64,000 bases of DNA from Micromonospora zamorensis (GTDB lineage Bacteria > Actinomycetota > Actinomycetes > Mycobacteriales > Micromonosporaceae): assembly GCF_900090275.1 (NCBI RefSeq), contig NZ_LT607755.1, positions 6,076,001 to 6,140,000 on the forward strand, in the 5' to 3' direction. Shown here in pieces: positions 36,136 to 43,669 of the stretch; position 1 is the stretch's first letter; every line of letters begins with the position of its first letter. A model generated the notes under the pieces. That model was not told the DNA's origin and searched no databases. It saw only the letters and a list, made by a program, of their open reading frames with translations. The position numbers were made by a program, and so were the translations under genes.

Positions 36136-36518
36136 GGATCTTGCGCAGAGTCACAAGTCCGCGCGCGTCCGCCTTGCGTCCGCGCCAATCCGGCAACATC
36201 CCCGCAGGTCCGGCGCTTCAGTCACGCACTTCTATGGCTCAGGCTCCTGCTCTGGTGCGGGTGACTCCGTGCCCGTCCGCGAATGTCCGCGCGAGTTCCT
36301 CGGCGTACGAGCAGCCACCGAGCAGCCACACAGCAAGCCAATGCCCCCGAGCTGAGCGGCTGGCCCACCCGGCCGGTGCCATCTTCCATCCCGTCGGTCT
36401 TGGTGATGGGTTGTCTTCACACATGGTCATCAGGGCGGCTGCACCCATCTCACCCGCCTCACCCGCAGTGTCCACCCTGGTCAGACAGCTAATGGCGGCT
36501 GCCGCAGTAGCCCTGCGC

Positions 36519-37736
36519 TCAGCTCGGCGTCAGGGTGTTTATGTGGTGGTCGCCCTTGGTGTAAAACTGGTCGACTTCCTTCTGCACCTGAGCCACCGAC
36601 ATCACCTTGTTCGCTTTCGCGTAGACCCAGTTGACTCGCATGTTGTGGGTGCGGCCGCCCTTGAAGGGCAGATCGATGAACCAGGTGTTGAACATGAGCC
36701 GCATCGGTTCGCGTGGGACGGTCTTGCCTGTGCTGATGAACAGCGCGCGTCCGTCAACCGAGTAGGTAACCTTCTGGTCCGTGACGGTGATCATCAGGGT
36801 GCGCCAGCCGGCGAGGCTTCCCTTGTAGTCGTCCGTCGCCCGGTCGCCCGGCGTCGAGCTGCGCCAGCTGACCATGTCAATCTTGGGCCCGGCCGTACCC
36901 CAGCCTCCGTTCGGCTGGTACTCGAAGTCGAGCTCGCTGTAGTCCGCCGAGGTATGCAAGGGCGATATGGTACAGAACGCCTGGTTGAGATGGTCTCCAT
37001 CGCGCCCGGTCACTGGCTTGTCGGTGAAAAACACGCGGGCCGCGACCGTCCCTCGGAAAAAGCCGCTTTCCGTGGTGAAAAGTTCGGTCTGGCGCGTGCC
37101 CGCTTTAGTACCGTCCGTCGAGGCCTGCAACTGCAGAGCCTTGCCACCCTTGGCGCTCTTGTCGACCGGGAAGCTGAGCGTGTCGGCGGTCCAGGAGTCG
37201 GCAATACCGGGACCACCGCCCTCTGTGCGAACCTGCCACCCGTTCGCGGCGAGCGCGGGGTCGTTGTGGGCGCGGTAATGGAAGTTGTCGAAGAAGGTAT
37301 CGTCCGGATGCCTGGGGAGCTTCTTGTCTTTCGTTGAGCGCTGGCCGGGGAGCGGACCGTTCACGGACGCGGAATCGGGATCCGCCCCTTCGAACTCGGG
37401 GCGCACGAGGTTCCACCCGGTGAGACCTACTCCGGCTACGAGAAGGACCACGAGCAGCGCCGGCACGAACACCGACCCGCCACGTCGTCGCGTGCCGCGT
37501 CCCCGCCTAGCTTCGGAGATTCCGTCCAATCCGAGCATTCGGGTAATGCCGGACAACTCGGCGGTTTCCAAATCCTGACGGTTACGCTTGCGTGACGCAA
37601 GGTAGACGAACACTGCGGCAACCATCAGAATGGCCGTCACGATGAATACAAGGTAAGGGACGTCGGCCGCGAATTTGACCGCAACGGCAATCAAGCCGAG
37701 CACCCCGATAACACCCGCACCCTTGAGCGAATTCAT
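36519..37736 (-). CDS. membrane-anchored GH16-like glycoside hydrolase
   Basis: The 405 residues begin with two transmembrane helices (about 5-22 and 27-47), followed by a basic cytoplasmic loop with an Arg-rich patch and a third helix (about 89-111). The exported domain (about 150-395) is GH16-like. Its catalytic motif E-x-D-x-E is present as SELDFEY (E268, D270, E272), with jelly-roll strands around it (GFFRGTVAARVFF, GWRTLMITVTDQKVTYSVDG, PMRLMFNTWF). GH16 enzymes cut or transfer beta-1,3/1,4-glucans or galactans. It lies 13 bp downstream of the GT2 gene, so the pair may make and trim an extracellular glycan. Base composition is less GC-rich than the neighbours. Confidence 0.78.
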   Translation of the reverse strand: MNSLKGAGVIGVLGLIAVAVKFAADVPYLVFIVTAILMVAAVFVYLASRKRNRQDLETAELSGITRMLGLDGISEARRGRGTRRRGGSVFVPALLVVLLVAGVGLTGWNLVRPEFEGADPDSASVNGPLPGQRSTKDKKLPRHPDDTFFDNFHYRAHNDPALAANGWQVRTEGGGPGIADSWTADTLSFPVDKSAKGGKALQLQASTDGTKAGTRQTELFTTESGFFRGTVAARVFFTDKPVTGRDGDHLNQAFCTISPLHTSADYSELDFEYQPNGGWGTAGPKIDMVSWRSSTPGDRATDDYKGSLAGWRTLMITVTDQKVTYSVDGRALFISTGKTVPREPMRLMFNTWFIDLPFKGGRTHNMRVNWVYAKANKVMSVAQVQKEVDQFYTKGDHHINTLTPS

Positions 37737-37749
37737 CCCCGGACCGTCC

Positions 37750-38934
37750 CTATTTCCACGCGGGAACGGGAGTAAAATACGACTTTAGGACCGAGGAGAT
37801 GGACCAGTACATGTTTAGCAGCGTGTACAGCATGCCCGGAATCAGCAACGCTTGGACGAGCATCGCTTTCCAACCGAGCTGACGGACCGCCACTGCCGAA
37901 TAAACGGCCCAGAAAGCAGTCAGGAGCAAGATGGCCGGCCAGTGCTGGAAATTACCTCCAGCGAGCGAGGTCCAGTACGCCGATCCCCAGATCAGAAAGC
38001 ACGCGAAACCGAAGAAGTTGAAGAACAGGGTGACGATGGCGCGCCGGGTGAACGCGCTCCACCCCCGCAGGCGGAGCGCGTCGACAGTGCCGCGGGTCCA
38101 GCGTTCGCGCTGGACAACCAGTTCGCGCAGGGTCGGCATGAGGTCGGTGTATGCGATGCAGAACTCGTTCGCAGTCACTTTCCAGCCGGCTTCCTTGAGC
38201 GCCAGAGTGGTCTCGTAGTCCTCGACCAGGTTGCGGTGGTCCTCCCAGAAGACCTGACCCCGCCGATCGATCACGGACTGCAAGGCGGTACCCCGGTAGA
38301 AGGACCCGGCGCCGGACATGGTGTGGACGTTGGTTCGATACCGCGCGTGCGCCGCACGGCCGTACTCAAGGATCTGCATGCCGAGCAGGTATCGCTGCCA
38401 GAGGCTGCCCCACAGGCCGGTACGGCCGAAGCAGGCGGCACTGACCCCACCGATCTTCTGGTCGGAGGCCATCACGTTGATGGCTCGCTCGAGGAAGTTG
38501 GGATGCAGTTCGGTGTCTGCGTCCATGGCGAGGACGTGCCGGACGGCGTCCAGGCGACCGCCCACCCGCACTCGCAGCCACTCCATGGCGTAGTTGAGGG
38601 CGCCGGCTTTCTTGTGCGGATTGTCGTTCAGCGTGAGAACGACTGTCGGTGGGGTCCTCGGGTCACCCGCGTACCCGGCGGCGTATTGCTCGGTGTTGTC
38701 GGTCGAGTTGTTGACCACCACGACGATGAGATCGGGCCGCCGAGTCTGCCTGTGCAGCGACTTGAGGGAGAGCAAGATTCCGGCCTCTTCATTCCGCGCC
38801 GGAACGATGACGACCGTGTTATAGCTCGGCGCGGAAATGCGGTGGTTGATTCTCGGGTTCGGAGCGGGTCGCCTGGGGTATGCAGGATTGCCGCGGGAGA
38901 ACACACTCCCGCTGTGACGTACAGACGTGCTCAC
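37750..38934 (-). CDS. processive GT2 glycosyltransferase (cellulose/hyaluronan synthase-like)
   Basis: The start chosen is GTG 38934, with a GGGGGGAAAA site; a frame from 39003 lacks one. The product has about 394 residues. The GT-A domain shows TVVIVPARNEEAGILLSL, VVVNNSTDNTE, the metal-binding MDADTE, the acceptor Asp in LVEDYETTLALKEAGW and the processive motif QRERW (QxxRW). Four or five C-terminal membrane helices follow (from FTRRAIVTLFFNFFGFACF). This is the layout of membrane synthases that polymerise and export a polysaccharide. No PilZ domain is visible. Confidence 0.88.
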   Translation of the reverse strand: MSTSVRHSGSVFSRGNPAYPRRPAPNPRINHRISAPSYNTVVIVPARNEEAGILLSLKSLHRQTRRPDLIVVVVNNSTDNTEQYAAGYAGDPRTPPTVVLTLNDNPHKKAGALNYAMEWLRVRVGGRLDAVRHVLAMDADTELHPNFLERAINVMASDQKIGGVSAACFGRTGLWGSLWQRYLLGMQILEYGRAAHARYRTNVHTMSGAGSFYRGTALQSVIDRRGQVFWEDHRNLVEDYETTLALKEAGWKVTANEFCIAYTDLMPTLRELVVQRERWTRGTVDALRLRGWSAFTRRAIVTLFFNFFGFACFLIWGSAYWTSLAGGNFQHWPAILLLTAFWAVYSAVAVRQLGWKAMLVQALLIPGMLYTLLNMYWSISSVLKSYFTPVPAWK

Positions 38935-39258
38935 GATTTTCCCCCCGTGCCGTAGCCGACCACGGCCATCCCCCGTGCGCGCAAGATTGTAGCCGATGAT
39001 CACAGGAGGAGAAGATCCCTGCGCAGCTCAGATATGAGTGCATCTAACCTCCTTCCACGCCAATTCGGACACCTTGCATGGCATTCGAGGCATGGCGCCA
39101 CCGTCGATCGTGAGATACAGCATGTCAGTCAGTGAGGTGATCTCAGCGAGGCGTAGAGCCCGGTTCGGGATGACAGGGTCGTAACGTCCATGGCGGACAG
39201 CATGGGATAAAGACGTGGAGCCATCGGTCGAGAGGTTCTTTCAACAGAATGAGCCTTT

Positions 39259-39450
39259 TCATCCTGGGTAGCGGTTGGCTTCGACGCGGTGCAGAACGAG
39301 GATGGCCTGCACGATGGGGGTCGCTCGCCGTGGGCAGCAGCGCAGCTTGTTCAGGATCTTTCAGGTCTTGAGGGTGACGATCACGCGTTCGCCGCGGGCG
39401 CGGATTTTCGGGTGGGTGCGGTTCACGGCCTTCTGCCGGCGTGACAGCTT
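39259..39450 (-). pseudogene. IS5-type transposase C-terminal fragment with internal stop
   Basis: The minus-strand frame ending at 39259 reads PKLSRRQKAVNRTHPKIRAR, GERVIVTLKT, stop, KILNKLRCCPRRATPIVQAI, LVLHRVEANRYPG. This is the familiar end of actinobacterial IS5-type (DDE_Tnp_4-like) transposases, where the stop position normally holds Trp (LKxWRIL). A TGG-to-TGA change and the missing N-terminus make it inactive. Its upstream end abuts the integrase fragment. Confidence 0.78.
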
Positions 39451-39461
39451 TGGGCGGAAGC

Positions 39462-39743
39462 GGCGCCGCGTCCCTTGCTCAGGAAGCCGGCACTGACCTG
39501 AAGACCCTGCAGGACATGCTCGGCCACTCCAGCATCGTCGTCACGTCCGACACCTACACCAGCGTCCTACCCCACGCCCAACGACGCTGCGCCGACGCCA
39601 CCGCCCACCTCGTCCTCACCGCCGCCCAACGCACCCGCGCGAAGATCCGCAAGAACGGCCGCCGCTGCAACCGCCCGCAACCCCGACCAGAGGCTAATAC
39701 TCCGACCCTCAGGCACCCGTCAAGCATGAGGAACCGCAGGTAA
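39462..39743 (+). pseudogene. tyrosine recombinase (integrase) C-terminal fragment
   Basis: From 39462 the frame reads GAASLAQEAGTDLKTLQDML, then GHSSIVVTSDTYTSVLPHAQ. It contains the last part of the phage-integrase catalytic domain: the LGH box and the nucleophile Tyr in SDTYTSVLP. The upstream Arg and HxxR boxes and the N-terminal domains are gone, replaced by the IS5 remnant. It lies 138 bp from the tRNA-Arg 3' end, the normal place for an integrase of this tRNA-inserted class. Confidence 0.85.
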
Positions 39744-39835
39744 ACACCCCCGACAGAACCCGTCGTCACGGAGCGTGATGACACCCGAGTGGCACCCACG
39801 TGACACCCATCGTCCGAACAAGCCGGACAGCAGAA

Positions 39836-39870
39836 AGGGCCTGAGCCGCGTTTCCGCAGCCCAGGCCCCT
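39836..39870 (+). terminator. hairpin after the integrase remnant
   Basis: GGGCCTG-a-GC-c-GCG pairs with CGC-a-GC-c-CAGGCCC around a TTTC loop, and CTCTT follows. It lies between the integrase fragment and the tRNA-Arg 3' end and may end transcription from either side. Confidence 0.55.
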
Positions 39871-39880
39871 CTTGATCTTG

Positions 39881-39953
39881 TGCGCCCGAAGGGACTCGAA
39901 CCCCTAACCTTCTGATCCGTAGTCAGATGCTCTATCCATTGAGCTACGGGCGC
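39881..39953 (-). tRNA. tRNA-Arg(ACG)
   Basis: The 73-nt cloverleaf runs from G39953: acceptor GCGCCCG pairs with CGGGCGC, the D-arm is GCTCAATGGATAGAGC, the anticodon stem-loop CTGACTACGGATCAG has anticodon ACG, the T-arm contains GGTTCGAGTCC, and the discriminator is A. CCA is not encoded. It is the integration target of the element to its left. Confidence 0.95.
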
Positions 39954-39989
39954 TCGTGCTCAGCCAGTGTACACACCCTGACTTTCGCG

Positions 39990-40080
39990 CGGAGACTCCG
40001 GGATTCGAACCCGGGAGGGGCTTTAAGACCCCAACCGCATTAGCAGTGCGGCGCCATAGACCAGACTAGGCGAAGTCTCC
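39990..40080 (-). tRNA. tRNA-Ser(GCT)
   Basis: The 91-nt gene has acceptor GGAGACT pairing with AGTCTCC and anticodon loop CTGCTAA (anticodon GCT). A long variable arm (GGTTGGGGTCTTAAAGCCCC region) is typical of serine tRNAs, the T-arm is GGGTTCGAATCCC, and the discriminator is G. Confidence 0.95.
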
Positions 40081-40225
40081 CTGGTGGCCCGCAGACCACC
40101 GCGCCCGAGGATACAGGTCGCCACCCACCGGGAGCAAAACGACTTCCGGGGTACGCCCACCGGGACCGCCCGCTCTCGTGTTTCACCGCTGTGCGGCAGC
40201 GTGATCGGGACTACGCTCCATCGAT

Positions 40226-41566
40226 ATGCAGGAGCAGCCGCCCAGCGAGCCGATCCGTCGAGAGCCTGCTGAAAGAGCGCGTCGGCGCTCCCCGCGGGCC
40301 ACCTTCACGCCGCCGACTGCCGCCGAGCAGCCCGCCGAGACGGCGGTGCCGCCGCCAGCCGCTCCGGCGAGCCAGCGCCCCCGCCGGGCGAAGCCCGCCC
40401 CGGCGGTGCTGTTCCAACCACCGGATCCGGACCGGCCGCTGCCCCGACAGCCCAGGCGTGCCCCGACCAGCGACGCGGGCGCCGAGCAGCCACAGCCGCC
40501 GACCGGCGAAGCGAACGGCGACCGACCAGCTCCCCCGAGCGTCGACGCGAGCACCAGCCAGCCAGACCCGGCGAACGCCAAGCAGGCAGACCCGGCAAAC
40601 GCCGAGCAGCCACGCCCGGCGACCCCCGAGCAGCCACGCCCGCAGGCCGCCACGGCGGACGCCGGCCCGCCACGACAAGCAGCACCTGTCGAGCCGAAGG
40701 CCCGGACCACCTCCGTTCGCAAGGCCGCCCCGAAGAAGGCAGCCGAGGCCACCGTCGAGGTGACCCCGACCACACCGGCACCGCGCAAGCGCGTCGCCAG
40801 TCCCGCCAAACGCACGGCATCCCCTCGCAAGAGCACGACGCCGAGGAAAGCCGTCCCCGAGCCCGCGGCCGAGCAGCACACGCCGCTGGCATCTCCCGTC
40901 GAGCAGCAGATCGAGCCGGCTTCGGCGCGTACCCCGGAATCGGAGCTGCGGGCGGTCGCCGCGCGCGTGCTCGACCACCCGGGCTTCGCGCCGGAGCTGT
41001 TGGCTCTGGCGGCCGTGCGGGCGCTCGGGCCCGGCGCGGCCGACTGGGCAGGGCGGTTGCGTGCCCGGTATCCGGACGCGCCGGCGGACGGCCTGGCCCG
41101 GTTGGCCACCCGGCGGTTCGTCCGCTCGGCGGGCGCGGGTGGGGCGACCGCGGCCCTGGCCGGGTTCTTCGCGCCGCTGGCCGAGCTGACATCGGTGCTG
41201 TGGACGCACGCCAACCTGGTGCTGCACCTGGCCGCGGCGTACGGCAGGGATCCGGCGCATCCCGACCGGGCCGTCGAGCTGCTGGTCCTCACCCAGGTGC
41301 ACCCGGACGCGGCGAGCGCGGAGGCGGCCCTGGCTGCCGCGCAGGCGGCGGGCGACCCGGTCGAGGGGGCCTGGCCGCGGGCTGCGGAGGCCGCCTGGCG
41401 GCTGGCCGCCCCGCTCACGGCGCAGGCCGGTGGCTGGGTCGCGTTGCGGCTGGTGGCCCGGCTGCTGCCGGGCGCGGCGGTGCTGGCGGCGGCGCTGGGT
41501 GACGCGGCGGCGGCCGACCGGCTCGCGTCCCGAGCGGTGGCCGTCTACCGGCCCGACCGGCGCTGA
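40226..41566 (+). CDS. Ala/Pro-rich protein with histone H1-like linker and C-terminal helical domain
   Basis: The product has 446 residues. Residues 1-240 are disordered, Pro/Ala/Gln-rich, with repeated ANAKQADPANAEQPRP-type units and a lysine-rich KKAAEA/SPRKSTTPRK stretch resembling histone H1-like tails. Residues 245-445 are an Ala/Leu-rich helical domain (GLARLATRRFVRSAGAGGAT, LVLHLAAAYGRDP, LLPGAAVLAAALGDAAAADRLA) that recalls the EcsC family, but I cannot confirm it. The Gly-rich loop GAGGATAALAGFFAP is the best clue. The gene converges on the CPBP gene with 4 bp between stops. Confidence 0.65.
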   Translation: MQEQPPSEPIRREPAERARRRSPRATFTPPTAAEQPAETAVPPPAAPASQRPRRAKPAPAVLFQPPDPDRPLPRQPRRAPTSDAGAEQPQPPTGEANGDRPAPPSVDASTSQPDPANAKQADPANAEQPRPATPEQPRPQAATADAGPPRQAAPVEPKARTTSVRKAAPKKAAEATVEVTPTTPAPRKRVASPAKRTASPRKSTTPRKAVPEPAAEQHTPLASPVEQQIEPASARTPESELRAVAARVLDHPGFAPELLALAAVRALGPGAADWAGRLRARYPDAPADGLARLATRRFVRSAGAGGATAALAGFFAPLAELTSVLWTHANLVLHLAAAYGRDPAHPDRAVELLVLTQVHPDAASAEAALAAAQAAGDPVEGAWPRAAEAAWRLAAPLTAQAGGWVALRLVARLLPGAAVLAAALGDAAAADRLASRAVAVYRPDRR

Positions 41567-41570
41567 GTCG

Positions 41571-42341
41571 TCAGAGCCAGTCGAACCACTCCCGGGGCAG
41601 CAGCGCGTAGCCGACGAAGGCGACCACGTCGAGCAGGGTGTGCGCGATGATCAGCGGCATCACGCGCCGGGTGCGCAGGTAGAACAGGCTGAACACCACG
41701 CCCATCACCGCGTTGCCGACGAACGCGCCGAAGCCCTGGTAGAGGTGGTACGAGCCGCGCAGCAGGGCGCTGGCCGCGATGATCGCGGCGAGCCGCCACT
41801 GGAGCTGGCGAAGCCTGGTGACCAGGTAGCCGACCACGATCACCTCCTCCAGGACGGCGTTCTGCACGGCCGCGAGGATCAGCACCGGGACCGTCCACCA
41901 GACCTGCGGGAGTGCCGCCGGCACCAGCGTGGCGTTGATGCCGAGTTGGGCCGCCACCCAGAACAGGGCCAGCCCGGGCAGGCCGATCAGCGCCGCCAGG
42001 CCGGCACCACGGGCCAGGTCCTGACCGGGCCGCCGCGCGTCCAGGCCGAGCGCCCGTGCCGGGTCGCCGGGGTCCCGGGTGAGCAGGTGTACGGCGAGCA
42101 GCACCGGAAGCAGCGCGAAGACGATGCCGAGCAACTGGTAGGTGAGGTCCAGCCAGGGTCGGCTCGACGCCGAGGTGTTCAGCGAGGCGGTCTGCTTGGA
42201 GAGCGGACCCTCGGCGGTCAGCTTCGCGATGATCGAGACCACCGCGTAGACCGCTGACTGGCCGAGGGAGAGGCCGAGGACGAGCAGCGTCTCGGTGCCC
42301 AGCAGTCGGCGGGACACCGGGCGGGTCAGCTCAACGGTCAC
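41571..42341 (-). CDS. CPBP-family intramembrane protease-like protein
   Basis: The start chosen is GTG 42341 (VTVELTRPV); 256 residues with about eight transmembrane helices. CPBP motifs are present: AVLEEVIVVGYL (motif 1, EE), LLRGSYHLYQGFGAFVGNAVMG (motif 2, His) and LIIAHTLLD (motif 3, His). Motif 1 usually reads EExxxR; here the Arg position is replaced by a small or hydrophobic residue, which may affect activity. Bacterial members are prenyl-protease or Abi-related membrane proteases with unknown substrates. Confidence 0.8.
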   Translation of the reverse strand: MTVELTRPVSRRLLGTETLLVLGLSLGQSAVYAVVSIIAKLTAEGPLSKQTASLNTSASSRPWLDLTYQLLGIVFALLPVLLAVHLLTRDPGDPARALGLDARRPGQDLARGAGLAALIGLPGLALFWVAAQLGINATLVPAALPQVWWTVPVLILAAVQNAVLEEVIVVGYLVTRLRQLQWRLAAIIAASALLRGSYHLYQGFGAFVGNAVMGVVFSLFYLRTRRVMPLIIAHTLLDVVAFVGYALLPREWFDWL

Positions 42342-42401
42342 CGCACCACTCTGCCCGACAGGCGGCGCCCGGGGCACGGCCGACCGGCCAGCATGAGCCG
42401 A

Positions 42402-42418
42402 TCGCACATTCTGTGCGA
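42402..42418. promoter_or_regulatory. perfect 7-3-7 palindrome upstream of the flavohaemoglobin-like gene
   Basis: TCGCACATTCTGTGCGA lies 67 bp before the GTG at 42486 and 61 bp upstream of the divergent CPBP start. It is a candidate operator for either gene; the regulator (NsrR-like or other) cannot be told. Confidence 0.5.
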
Positions 42419-42485
42419 CCAGTCGACACTCTCCGTGGAGATTCTATGGGCGCCCGATCCGTTGCCGTCTGGAGAAGGAGCGCCC

Positions 42486-43601
42486 GTGGACAACCTCGCG
42501 CGGTTGCTGAAGGAGAGCTGGACCCTGGTCGAGGACGACCGAGCCCGGCTGACCGACCACTTCTACGCCCGAGTGTTCCTGCTCGACCCCGCGCTGCGGC
42601 AACTCTTCCCGGTGCAGATGAGCGGCCAGGGCGACCGCCTGCTGGAAGCGATCATCGCGGCGATCCACACGGTCGACGACCCGGAGAGCTTCGACGAGTT
42701 CCTCCGGGCGCTGGGCCGCGACCACCGCAAGTACCACGTCGATGACCGGCACTACGCGACGATGGGAGTCGCCTTGCTGGACGCGCTGCGCAGCACCGCC
42801 GGCGACGGCTGGAACCTGGAGTACGACCAGGCGTGGCGCGAGGCGTACGCCGCGATCGCCGCCCTGATGGTGGCCGGGGCGGCGGCCGACGACGGCCCGC
42901 CGTTCTGGCACGCCGAGGTGCTGACCCACCAGCGGTACGGCCCGGACACCGCCGTGCTGACCTGCCGGGCGTTGCAGCACCCGCTGCGCTGGAAGGCTGG
43001 TCAGTACGTGAGCCTGGAGGTGCCGCGCCACCACCCCCGGGTGTGGCGGAACTACTCGGTGGCGAACGCCCCGAACGACGACAACGTGCTGGAGTTCCAC
43101 GTGCGGTCGCCGGGTGCCGGCTGGGTTTCCGGTGCGCTGGTGCGTCGGGTGCGACCGGGCGAGCTGCTCCGCCTCGCGGCGCCGATGGGGTCGATGACCC
43201 TGGACCGCTCCTCGGAACGGGACATCCTCTGCGTCGCCGGCGGGGTCGGCCTGGCGCCGATCAAGGCCCTGGTGGAGGAGCTGGCCAGCTACAACCGGAC
43301 CCGCTGGGTGCACGTCTTCTACGGCGCCCGGCAGGCGGGGGACCTGTACGGCCTGGCCGGCTTGCAGGAGCTGGTGGCCGTACACCCGTGGTTGTCGGTC
43401 ACCCCGGCGTGCAGCGAGGACCCGGACTTCGACGGTGAGCAGGGCGACATCGCGGACGTGGTGGCCCGCTACGGCCCGTGGACCACGCACGACTGCTTCG
43501 TCTCCGGCTCGGCCCGGATGGTCCGGTCCACCCTGCGGGTGCTCGCCGCGGACGACGTGCCGCCGCCGCAGATCCGCTACGACACCTTCGGTGACCTCTA
43601 G
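42486..43601 (+). CDS. flavohaemoglobin-like globin/FAD/NAD oxidoreductase
   Basis: GTG 42486 with AGAAGGAG upstream gives 371 residues. The globin domain (about 1-135) has HFYARVFLLDPALRQLFP and the proximal haem His in GRDHRKYHV. The FAD domain (about 145-245) has the RxYS box in VWRNYSVAN and the NAD domain has VAGGVGLAPIKALVEEL. This architecture is that of nitric oxide dioxygenase flavohaemoglobins. The C-terminal G-x-C-G-P region is SGSARMVR here, as in the shorter actinobacterial variants. It is cytoplasmic. A palindrome 67 bp upstream may mediate control. Confidence 0.87.
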   Translation: MDNLARLLKESWTLVEDDRARLTDHFYARVFLLDPALRQLFPVQMSGQGDRLLEAIIAAIHTVDDPESFDEFLRALGRDHRKYHVDDRHYATMGVALLDALRSTAGDGWNLEYDQAWREAYAAIAALMVAGAAADDGPPFWHAEVLTHQRYGPDTAVLTCRALQHPLRWKAGQYVSLEVPRHHPRVWRNYSVANAPNDDNVLEFHVRSPGAGWVSGALVRRVRPGELLRLAAPMGSMTLDRSSERDILCVAGGVGLAPIKALVEELASYNRTRWVHVFYGARQAGDLYGLAGLQELVAVHPWLSVTPACSEDPDFDGEQGDIADVVARYGPWTTHDCFVSGSARMVRSTLRVLAADDVPPPQIRYDTFGDL

Positions 43602-43615
43602 ACGTTCCTCCCCCC

Positions 43616-43657
43616 ACACCGGGGCGCGTGCCCCTGCCCCCTGGGGCACGCGCCCCG
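43616..43657. terminator. strong bidirectional hairpin
   Basis: A perfect 17-bp stem (43616-43632 with 43641-43657) encloses an 8-nt loop. It sits between the convergent flavohaemoglobin-like and deformylase-fusion genes and should end both transcripts. Confidence 0.85.
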
Positions 43658-43669
43658 GTCCCTCGTCGG

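Larger units (their letters stand above)
36089..39927. mobile_element. degenerate tRNA-Arg-integrated element, about 3.8 kb
   Basis: The direct repeats 36089-36135 and 39881-39927 (tRNA-Arg 3' portion) bracket this segment. The intact tRNA has its 3' end pointing into it, and a tyrosine integrase C-terminal fragment lies immediately inside that end, all as expected for an integrated actinomycete element (AICE-like). Contents: a GH16-like gene, a GT2 gene, a dead IS5-type transposase end and the integrase stub. No replication or transfer genes remain, so it is immobile by itself. Bases 36136-36518 at the far end show no supported gene, only short GTCCGC direct repeats (36156-36186). Confidence 0.75.
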
